Positions 7,728 to 13,685 of a stretch of 15,644 nt of DNA are shown piece by piece. Made by a program: the position numbers and the translations under genes. This DNA is from Pirellulales bacterium (GTDB taxonomy: Bacteria > Planctomycetota > Planctomycetia > Pirellulales > Thermoguttaceae). Within the stretch, counting starts at the first letter, position 1; every line of letters begins with the position of its first letter. The stretch covers positions 1-15,644 of the forward strand of contig DAOWNK010000045.1 of assembly GCA_030642635.1 (NCBI GenBank), given 5' to 3'. The notes beneath the pieces were generated by a model. That model did no database searches, had not been told where the DNA came from, and worked only from the letters and a program-made list of their open reading frames with translations.

Positions 7728-10568
7728 ATGCAACATCCACTCGAACAACGAATCGCCGCATTGCGGAGCCGCGCCCGGCGGCTGATGGTAGTGTATGGAC
7801 TGAGTTGGGTGGTGACGACCGCGCTTGGCGCGATGGTAGCGCTGAGCCTGCTCGACTATCTGGTCCGCTTCCAGGATATTGGTCTTAGGGTAATCTGCTC
7901 ATTATCGGTCGCTTGGATCATGGTGTGGGCGTGCTATCGATTCTTGTATCTGCCGTTGTTTGTCCGGCTACGCAACGTCGAGTTGGCGCAGAAGCTCGAG
8001 CGGCGGTTTCCAGGCCTCGAGGACCGGTTGGTCTCGTCGGTGGAATTTTTGCGCACGTCCGACGACGACCCGACGGCCGGCTCGGCCGAGTTGCGTCGGG
8101 CGGTGATCGACCAGGCAACCTCGGAGACCGAGCGGCTCGATTTCTCCGAACTGCTGGACACGCGCGTGCCGGTCCGTGCGGCTGTGACCACAGCGGCGGT
8201 GTGCCTAACGGCGGTGATCTTGGCAGCGCTCGACCCGCCGGCATTGCAGATTGCAGTGGCCCGGATCGTCAACCCGTTCGGACAAACGGCATGGCCGCGT
8301 AGGAACCACATAGAGTTCGTCGATCGGGTGGAACGCGTTGCTCGTGGCGGGGTGTTCGAAGTCGAACTGATTGACGCTAAGGGTGCACGGCTGCCGACCG
8401 ACGTGTTGATACACTACCGCTTCGATAACCCGGACGGCGGTGTGACGGTCGAGACGGAGCCGATCAGGCCGATCGGCTCGCGGCTGGTCGCCCGACGCGA
8501 GAACGTTGCCCGAGCGTTTTCATATCGGGCGGAAGGAGGCGACGACCGCTCGATGCCTTGGACAGCCGTCAAGGTAGTCGATCCGCCGGCAATCACCGCG
8601 CTTTCAATTAGGCTCATCCCTCCGAAGTATACCGGTTGTCCGCCGCGAAAGTCCAAGAAAAACATTCGGGCGTTGGTCGGCACACGGATGGAGATCGCCG
8701 CCAAGACGACCAAGCCGCTCGCCGCGGTCGCGTTATGCATGGAAGGCGACAGACGTATTCCGGGACGTATCAGCAGAAGCGGCCGCAGATTTACGGCGCC
8801 GGGGCCGGAATCGCCCGAGGTGCAGATCGACCGCTCAGGGTCCTATTGGTTTGAACTGACCGGTCGCAACGGACTCAAAGGCGGCCGGGGTGATCGCTGG
8901 GAGATTCGTGCCGTGCCGGATACACCGCCGAGTGTTACAATCGACCGGCCGACCGCCAAGGTGTTCGTCACGCCGAAGGCCGTCGTACCGATCAAGGTGT
9001 CGGCCGAAGACGACCTGGCGCTGCACGAGATAGCATTGGTCTTTGAATTGACGAGCCAAACAACAAAAGGTGATCGAAAATCTGCAATTTTGCTATACCG
9101 GCGAGACGCCGGTACCACTGACCTCTGTTCGCAATGTGGGGGCTTTTACGACGAGCAGTGCGACCATCGCACGGTCAAATACCGCTGGGAGTTGGAAAAA
9201 CTCGGCCTTACACCGGGCGTCCAAATCACATTTCACGCCGCCGCCGCCGACTATCTGCCGCAAACAGGCACCAGCGAGCCGCGGCAAGTGATCGTTATCT
9301 CAGACGAGCAGCTACAAAACCGGCTCGCCGACTGGCAGGATACGATCCTTGCCGAGGTTGCCAGGGTGCTAAAAATGCAACTCGGGTGCCGGTCGCAACT
9401 CGAGGCGATTCTGGTTCGGCTTGATCAACTCGGACAACTTGAACATCTCGATGTTGATCGCCTGCAAGCGGTCGAACTGAACCAGCGCCGGGTATCGCAC
9501 AGCCTGACCGACCGTAGCGAAGGCGTGCGGATGCACGTGCTGGTGCTGCTGGCCGAGGTGAAAAACAACCGACTCGACCGCCCGGGCGTTCAGCAGCGCA
9601 TGACGGCACTGCTTGATGAGATCGACCGGCTTCGGCGCGAACATCTTACGCCCGCCGACCACGAACTGACCGTTGCGATCAAGTCAGCCATAAACGTGGC
9701 ACGGCCATTTTGGCCGTGTCGTGAAGAACCGAATAAACCAAACACGGCCAAGATGGCCGTGCCACAGTTGTCCGTGGCACGGTTGCTGGATAACGCCGGC
9801 GGGCATCAGAACGCGGTAGTCGCCTCGCTTGAGCGGATACTCGGCCGGCTTACCCGAAGCGACGGCTACCGCCGCTTCCACCGCGAGATTGGCGCCTTGC
9901 TGCGCGACCAGGAAACGCTGCTGGAACACACCGTCGAGATCGGCCGTCGCACCTTGACATGGAACCTGGAAGACCTTGGGGCGGAAGACCTGGCCGAGTT
10001 GAAGATACTCTCGGCGCGGCAACTCGAACTTGCCCGACAGTTCGACCGAATCCGACACGGCATGGACCGGGCGGCCGAGGAATTGCGACAAAGCGATCCA
10101 CACTCTGCCGATACTCTCGCGGTGGCGCTGTCCGAGGCGACGCAACTTGCCGTCGGAACCAAAATGCACTCCGCCGGCAGCCATATCCGCAACAACCGTG
10201 TCGGCCGGGCGACCGCTCGGCAAAAACAAATCAACGCCGAGCTACAACGCCTGCTCGATATCCTGGCAGACCGACAACGCAACGATCTCGACCATCAAAA
10301 GGACGGCTCGGACGACTCTGCCGGCGCTGAACAAAAACCGGGCGATACACCGTCCACCACGCCCACCGAACGCAAAAACGGCGATGAGCCGGACGGAAAC
10401 GTCGATATGGACCGGATGCGGGAACTTATTAAGGGCCTTTGGGGTGAGCTGCCCGCACATCAACGCGAGCAGATGCTGCAATTACCGATCGAGGAATTCT
10501 TGCCGAAATACGAATTGCTCATAGAAAAGTATTTTCGACGACTCTCGGAGGGAAATGATGCAAAATAA
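7728..10568 (+). CDS. DUF4175-like large membrane protein with coiled coil
   Basis: The frame is open further upstream, including a TTG at 7701, but that part is repeat sequence, so the ATG at 7728 is chosen (946 aa). Three hydrophobic segments are seen at about 19-45, 53-78 and 150-168. Between the second and third is a cytosolic stretch with ERRFPGLEDRLVSSVEF. The extracytoplasmic part after residue 170 reads as Ig-like beta domains (VTIDRP, SAEDDLALHEIALVFEL). From about residue 524 (DEQLQNRLADWQDTILAEV) to 860 it is mostly helical and likely coiled coil. A polar Glu/Asp/Lys-rich linker and a conserved-looking end (LIKGLWGELPAHQREQMLQL) follow. This matches planctomycete homologs of DUF4175 that sit after MoxR/VWA genes. 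The biochemical role is unknown; a structural partner of the VWA proteins is inferred. A palindromic element at 9696-9765 is translated within the helical region. Confidence 0.85.
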   Translation: MQHPLEQRIAALRSRARRLMVVYGLSWVVTTALGAMVALSLLDYLVRFQDIGLRVICSLSVAWIMVWACYRFLYLPLFVRLRNVELAQKLERRFPGLEDRLVSSVEFLRTSDDDPTAGSAELRRAVIDQATSETERLDFSELLDTRVPVRAAVTTAAVCLTAVILAALDPPALQIAVARIVNPFGQTAWPRRNHIEFVDRVERVARGGVFEVELIDAKGARLPTDVLIHYRFDNPDGGVTVETEPIRPIGSRLVARRENVARAFSYRAEGGDDRSMPWTAVKVVDPPAITALSIRLIPPKYTGCPPRKSKKNIRALVGTRMEIAAKTTKPLAAVALCMEGDRRIPGRISRSGRRFTAPGPESPEVQIDRSGSYWFELTGRNGLKGGRGDRWEIRAVPDTPPSVTIDRPTAKVFVTPKAVVPIKVSAEDDLALHEIALVFELTSQTTKGDRKSAILLYRRDAGTTDLCSQCGGFYDEQCDHRTVKYRWELEKLGLTPGVQITFHAAAADYLPQTGTSEPRQVIVISDEQLQNRLADWQDTILAEVARVLKMQLGCRSQLEAILVRLDQLGQLEHLDVDRLQAVELNQRRVSHSLTDRSEGVRMHVLVLLAEVKNNRLDRPGVQQRMTALLDEIDRLRREHLTPADHELTVAIKSAINVARPFWPCREEPNKPNTAKMAVPQLSVARLLDNAGGHQNAVVASLERILGRLTRSDGYRRFHREIGALLRDQETLLEHTVEIGRRTLTWNLEDLGAEDLAELKILSARQLELARQFDRIRHGMDRAAEELRQSDPHSADTLAVALSEATQLAVGTKMHSAGSHIRNNRVGRATARQKQINAELQRLLDILADRQRNDLDHQKDGSDDSAGAEQKPGDTPSTTPTERKNGDEPDGNVDMDRMRELIKGLWGELPAHQREQMLQLPIEEFLPKYELLIEKYFRRLSEGNDAK
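9096..9114. repeat. Short palindrome inside the DUF4175-like gene
   Basis: TACCGGCG-AGA-CGCCGGTA is a perfect 8-bp-arm hairpin inside the reading frame, at the start of a stretch encoding a cysteine-rich insertion (DLCSQCGGFYDEQC) between two conserved-looking strands. It could be part of another inserted element, but there is no second copy in the window and a chance palindrome is possible. Confidence 0.3.
9696..9765. repeat. In-frame coding REPIN-like element (GTGGCACGGCCA family)
   Basis: The 24-bp arms at 9696-9719 and 9742-9765 match at 23 of 24 positions, with a 22-nt spacer. Each arm carries the inner palindrome CACGGCCA-x-x-TTGGCCGTG. It is translated without a stop as VARPFWPCREEPNKPNTAKM and a few more residues, interrupting the helical region of the DUF4175-like protein right after AIKSA. 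A 9-base partial copy of the arm end (GTGGCACGG) follows at 9774-9782. Confidence 0.8.
10547..10553 (+). promoter_or_regulatory. Strong ribosome binding site that sets the cyclase-like start
   Basis: GGAGGGA lies 4 nt before the ATG at 10558 and only 1 nt before the ATG at 10555, favouring 10558. It sits in the last codons of the DUF4175-like gene, so initiation happens upstream of the palindromic element. The translated protein must therefore include that element. Confidence 0.7.
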
Positions 10569-11643
10569 GAACTATAAAGCCGCGACCGTTGGTCGCGCCA
10601 ATACAGTGGGCAGCACCGACATTACGCGGCGCGACCAACGGTCGCGGCTTTATAGTTTTTTCATTTACCTAATTGCAATTTTACTTTGCAATCCGGCACA
10701 AGCTGTCGAAATGCTCACGCCGGCCGCCGAGCGGTCGATCCAGCGCGGGCTGACCTGGCTGTCGTCGCGGCAACACGACGACGGCTCGTTCGGCTCGGGG
10801 GCATATCGCGGCAACGTGGCCGTCACGGCGCTGGCCGGCATGGCGATGATGTCCGGCGGCAGCACGCCCGGCAGGGGACAGTACGGCGGACAAATCGACC
10901 GATGCGTCGACTACCTGCTGGCAAACACACGTCAAAGCGGCTTCATCATGGCGCCGGGCACCGCTAGTCACGGACCGATGTACGGTCACGGTTTCGCCAC
11001 GCTGTTTCTGTCGGAATGTTACGGAATGTCGCGCAAGCCGGAACTGCGTGGAAAACTCTCTGCCGCAGTGAAACTTATCGTCAACACACAAAACAGCGAC
11101 GGCGGGTGGCGATATCAGCCCCGTCGCGCAGACGCCGATATCTCCGTCACCGCTTGCCAGGTAATGGCGCTTCGAGCGGCGCGAAACGCAGGGTTGTTCG
11201 TGCCCGGTGATACCATCGACCGGTGCATCGACTACGTCAAGCGGAGCCAGAACGCCGACGGCGGGTTCATGTACATGGTCTCAGGCGGGCAGAGCGGCTT
11301 CGCCCGATCCGCCGCCGGGGTGGTCGCACTGTACAGCGCAGGAGTGTACGAAGGGCCGGAGATTTCCAAGGGACTCGAATACCTGATGCAATTCCGGCCT
11401 GGCGCCGACGCTGTGCGACGAGAAACCTATTACTTCTACGGCCAATACTACGCCGCGCAGGCCATGTGGCTCGCCGGCGGTAAGCACTGGGACCAGTGGG
11501 GCCCGGCCGTGCGCGACGACCTGATCGGGCGGCAGCGCACGGACGGCTCCTGGCTCTCGCCCATCTCGCAGGAGTACGCCACTGCCATGGCGCTTATCGT
11601 ATTGCAAATGCCGGAAAACTGTTTGCCGATTTTTCAGAGGTGA
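10558..11643 (+). CDS. Exported terpenoid-cyclase-like (alpha/alpha toroid) repeat protein
   Basis: The 361-aa product starts at the ATG with the better-spaced GGAGGGA; the ATG one codon upstream is the alternative. The start overlaps the previous gene by 11 bp. The signal-peptide core FFIYLIAILLCNPAQA ends near residue 49 and is probably cut after AQA. The mature part repeats QW-like motifs of prenyltransferase/squalene-hopene-cyclase toroids: SSRQHDDGSFG, NTQNSDGGWRY, RSQNADGGFMY and GRQRTDGSWLS. The acidic DXDD motif needed by squalene-hopene cyclases is not present; the nearest sequence is DADIS. It is also much shorter than the roughly 630 aa of true cyclases. It is therefore probably a binding or structural protein, not a triterpene synthase. 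Residues 5-34, before the hydrophobic core, are encoded by a palindromic element (10570-10657). Confidence 0.85.
   Translation: MQNKNYKAATVGRANTVGSTDITRRDQRSRLYSFFIYLIAILLCNPAQAVEMLTPAAERSIQRGLTWLSSRQHDDGSFGSGAYRGNVAVTALAGMAMMSGGSTPGRGQYGGQIDRCVDYLLANTRQSGFIMAPGTASHGPMYGHGFATLFLSECYGMSRKPELRGKLSAAVKLIVNTQNSDGGWRYQPRRADADISVTACQVMALRAARNAGLFVPGDTIDRCIDYVKRSQNADGGFMYMVSGGQSGFARSAAGVVALYSAGVYEGPEISKGLEYLMQFRPGADAVRRETYYFYGQYYAAQAMWLAGGKHWDQWGPAVRDDLIGRQRTDGSWLSPISQEYATAMALIVLQMPENCLPIFQR
10570..10657. repeat. Perfect 30-bp inverted repeat (REPIN) inside a signal-peptide coding region
   Basis: The arms 10570-10599 and 10628-10657 are perfect reverse complements over 30 bp around a 28-nt spacer. 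Each arm contains its own GCCGCGACC-GTT-GGTCGCG hairpin, the same core as at 2905-2941. The right arm is followed by T residues (six in a row at 10656-10661), so the naked RNA would resemble an intrinsic terminator, although it lies in a translated region. It encodes about 29 residues ahead of the signal-peptide core. Confidence 0.9.
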
Positions 11644-11646
11644 AGC

Positions 11647-12981
11647 ATGGACCACACAAACGGCCGCAAATGGTTGTTTAGCGGGCGGGCTTGCCCGCCG
11701 TTGCTGTTGAATACCAATACGTACCGCCACATCAACTCGGGGCAAGCCCCGCCGCTAAGCAATTTATACATCATTGCTTGTTTCGTTTGTTTGTTGATCT
11801 CAAACGTCAAATCCACCAGCGCGGAGGGGCCGATCGCAGTGCCGGTCGATGGAAAACCGTTCGTAGCGGAGTTGAAGGCCGTCGATGCAAAGTGGAACCT
11901 CTCGTTCGATTCAGCCGGAAAACAGCAGCACATGCCGGCCGCAGAGTTGGTGCGTTGGGGGACCTGTGCAGAGGTTCCTAACGGGCCGGTCGTCGTTACC
12001 GCCAGTGCCGGGCTGCTTGTGGCGGATGTTCTTACGGCGGACCGAAAAACGCTCACCGCCGATTCCTTGACGTTTGGCTCGCTCGAACTACCAATCAGAT
12101 CGCTGGCCGGGGTTGCGTTCGACCTGCCTGCCGAACCTCAGCGGCGCGATCTGCTGCTGGACCGTATCGCCCGGGCAGAGGGCAATTCGGACCGCATCGT
12201 ACTGCACAACGGCGACGAGATCACATGCGAGTTCATCGCCTTGAAAGGCGATGTCGTCAAACTGGCGACCGACATCGGGCCGATAGATGTAAAGACTGAG
12301 CGGATCGCCGCTGTAATCTTCAACCCGACACTCCGGCAAAAGACGCCCGACAAGGGACTCCACGCCTGGGTTGGTTTCAGCGACGGCAGCGTGATTCCGG
12401 CCACACGGCTCGTTGTGAACGAAAAGGAGCTAAAAATCACCACCACGACGGGCCAGACCTGGGGACTGTCCCAATTTTCGCGTAGTGAAAATGGGATTGT
12501 CCCCTTCCAGAAATGCGGGACAATCGTTTTCCTGCAACCGCTCGGCGGCCGGGTAACATATCTGTCCGACCTGGAGGCGGCCGAATACCGGCACACACCG
12601 TACCTGGACCTGCGCTGGCCGTACCGCCGCAACCGTAACGTCACCGCAGGCCGGTTGCGATCCGCCGGGCGGATATACCTAAAGGGCATCGGCGTGCACA
12701 GCACCGCAAGGCTAACGTACCTGCTGGACCGGCCGTATAAGCGGTTTCAGGCCGAGCTTGGCATCGACGACTCGACCGCCGGGTGCGGCAGTGTGCAGTT
12801 TCGAGTTCTTGTTGACAACCACGAGCGTTACCGAAGCGAAACCATCCGCGGCGGCGATGTGCCGATACCTGTTTCGGTCGACATAACCGACGGCAAGCGG
12901 CTCGATTTGATAGTCGATTTCGCCGACCGTGCCGACGAACAGGACCATGCCGATTGGCTGGACGCACGGCTCATCCAATAG
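11647..12981 (+). CDS. Exported NPCBM-domain protein
   Basis: The ATG at 11647 follows the previous stop by 3 nt and has a GAGGTG ribosome binding site, so the start is well supported; the product is 444 aa. The hydrophobic core LYIIACFVCLLI at about 40-51 with likely cleavage after TSA (residue 59) marks a secreted protein with an unusually long n-region. The middle part is beta-rich (LHNGDEITCEFIALKGDVVKL). The C-terminal 145 residues are an NPCBM/NEW2 carbohydrate-binding-like module: SDLEAAEYRHTPY, WPYRRNRNV, GIGVHSTARLTY, ELGIDD, and DFADRADEQDHADWLDA near the end. It probably binds glycan or acts on the cell surface; no catalytic domain is seen. Two palindromic elements are translated in it, one in the signal-peptide n-region and one before the NPCBM module. 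Confidence 0.87.
   Translation: MDHTNGRKWLFSGRACPPLLLNTNTYRHINSGQAPPLSNLYIIACFVCLLISNVKSTSAEGPIAVPVDGKPFVAELKAVDAKWNLSFDSAGKQQHMPAAELVRWGTCAEVPNGPVVVTASAGLLVADVLTADRKTLTADSLTFGSLELPIRSLAGVAFDLPAEPQRRDLLLDRIARAEGNSDRIVLHNGDEITCEFIALKGDVVKLATDIGPIDVKTERIAAVIFNPTLRQKTPDKGLHAWVGFSDGSVIPATRLVVNEKELKITTTTGQTWGLSQFSRSENGIVPFQKCGTIVFLQPLGGRVTYLSDLEAAEYRHTPYLDLRWPYRRNRNVTAGRLRSAGRIYLKGIGVHSTARLTYLLDRPYKRFQAELGIDDSTAGCGSVQFRVLVDNHERYRSETIRGGDVPIPVSVDITDGKRLDLIVDFADRADEQDHADWLDARLIQ
11674..11762. repeat. REPIN-like element in the signal-peptide n-region (GGGCTTGCCC family)
   Basis: The 30-bp arms at 11674-11703 and 11733-11762 match at 24 of 30 positions, inverted, with a 29-nt spacer. Each arm holds a GGGCTTGCCC or GGGGCTTGCCCC core. 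It is translated as about 30 residues, from LFSGRACPP to QAPPLSN, between a basic start (NGRKW) and the hydrophobic core. Confidence 0.8.
12461..12504. repeat. In-frame coding palindrome (GGGGACTGTCCC family)
   Basis: The arms GGGGACTGTCCCAATTTTCGC (given here by its 12461-12480 part plus one base) and 12485-12504 form an imperfect inverted repeat with one unpaired base and three mismatches. A further related piece, GCGGGACAATC, follows at 12515-12525. It is translated as GLSQFSRSENGIVPFQKCG just ahead of the NPCBM module. Confidence 0.7.
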
Positions 12982-12994
12982 CCGCTTGCGGCTT
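12981..12994. repeat. Solo REP core at the NPCBM stop codon
   Basis: GCCGCTTGCGGCTT begins on the last base of the TAG stop and is the exact reverse complement of 958-971, in the element ending the beta-propeller gene. It contains a 12-bp perfect palindrome. It is short, so its family assignment rests on the exact 14-base match and the similar gene-end position. Confidence 0.45.
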
Positions 12995-13002
12995 AGCAGT
13001 AA

Positions 13003-13036
13003 CTACGCTCCGAACTTCCCCAACCGCCCGGCGTGG
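13003..13036 (-). pseudogene. Orphan 3' end of a phosphoglycerate mutase gene (direct repeat, left)
   Basis: On the minus strand this encodes HAGRLGKFGA and a TAG stop, exactly the C-terminus of the intact mutase at 13652-13685. The two copies match at 28 of 34 bases, and all six differences are synonymous. Before the His codon the reading (TICRPRY) has no similarity to the intact gene, so homology stops sharply. It lies 22 bp past the NPCBM stop. It is best explained as the left boundary of an inserted segment that carries the toxin-antitoxin genes. Confidence 0.75.
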
Positions 13037-13106
13037 TAACGGGGTCGACATATAGTTGCCACGTCGTTAGAATGAAAACTGCAAGCCACGTTAAGAGACC
13101 TAATCG

Positions 13107-13298
13107 ATGACCACACAAGTTGAGACTATCCTGCACTCCTTTGAATTGTTGCCGGACGCTGACAAACGGGAACTGGCGTCCGAGATTGTTCGACGTACTC
13201 TGAAATCCGACCAATCTCCTCTGTCGGACGAAGACCTGGTATCTATTGCGGAGGAAACCCTCTTGGCACTCGATCAAGCGGAGTCCGATGATGCCTAA
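13107..13298 (+). CDS. Antitoxin of a MazF-type module
   Basis: This 63-aa acidic protein has the pattern seen in small antitoxins paired with PemK/MazF toxins: FELLPDADKRELASEIVRR near residues 12-30, then LSDEDLVSIAEETLLALDQAE. It should neutralise the neighbouring toxin and probably autorepress the pair, but no DNA-binding fold can be confirmed by eye. AAGAGA lies about 9 nt before the ATG. It overlaps the toxin start, as usual for such pairs. GC content is visibly lower than in the surrounding genes (31-32 of 60 bases on sampled lines, against 38-42 elsewhere), suggesting acquisition. Confidence 0.72.
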   Translation: MTTQVETILHSFELLPDADKRELASEIVRRTLKSDQSPLSDEDLVSIAEETLLALDQAESDDA

Positions 13299-13605
13299 TC
13301 CAGGCAGAGGCGAGGTATGGTTGGTCGATCTCGGGATGGTAGCCAAAGTCCGCCCTTGTCTCGTGTTGAGTGTTCCGGCGGAAGACAAAGATCGTGCGTT
13401 GGTTACACTGGTTCCGCACACGACCAGTGTGCGAGGATCCGGTTACGAGGTAGCGGTTGCCGCCAGGTTTTTGCGCCAAGGTGCGTTCGATGCTCAAAAC
13501 TTCATCACAATTCCACAAGCAAAACTCCTGCGGAAGTTGGGAGACTTGCCGGCAACCGACTTGAATACCATCGAGGATGCCGCCCGTGCGTGGCTTGGGC
13601 TTTAA
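13288..13605 (+). CDS. MazF/PemK-like endoribonuclease toxin
   Basis: The start is taken at the ATG at 13288, with 13291 as the equal alternative; both overlap the antitoxin end, and longer readings upstream lie inside the antitoxin gene. The 105-aa product has the MazF fold signature: GRGEVWLVDLG near residues 6-16, KVRPCLVLSVP near 20-30, LVTLVPHTTSVRG, then QNFITIPQAKLLRKLGDL. The Arg-Pro in the second strand and the Ser/Thr-rich third strand correspond to the conserved core of the family. MazF toxins cleave mRNA at short sequences and are held inactive by the antitoxin; the cleavage motif cannot be read from sequence. The pair lies between two 34-bp repeats of the mutase gene end. Confidence 0.85.
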   Translation: MMPNPGRGEVWLVDLGMVAKVRPCLVLSVPAEDKDRALVTLVPHTTSVRGSGYEVAVAARFLRQGAFDAQNFITIPQAKLLRKLGDLPATDLNTIEDAARAWLGL

Positions 13606-13651
13606 CATTGCCACCAAACGGCGGTACGCACTCCGTGGTGAACCCGTTTTC

Positions 13652-13685
13652 CTACGCACCAAACTTTCCCAGCCGTCCAGCGTGG
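13652..13685 (+). repeat. 34-bp direct repeat (right), the intact apgM gene end
   Basis: This repeat is the right-hand partner of 13003-13036, 649 bp away in the same orientation. Such a pair, with one member being the real 3' end of a gene, is the layout left by site-specific integration into gene ends. No integrase gene lies between the repeats. Confidence 0.7.

Noticed and set aside
10627..10660. Twin-arginine export signal (ITRRDQ) in the cyclase-like protein
   Set aside because: The Arg pair lacks the following hydrophobic consensus residues and is encoded by the palindromic element, so it is probably incidental.
13037..13106. A sigma70-like promoter before the antitoxin (TTGCCA and TAGAAT)
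   Set aside because: The two boxes are only 6 nt apart, too close to function together, and no better pair was found.
13037..13651. An integrase or transposase between the 34-bp repeats
   Set aside because: Only the antitoxin and toxin fit in this space; no other frame shows recombinase motifs.
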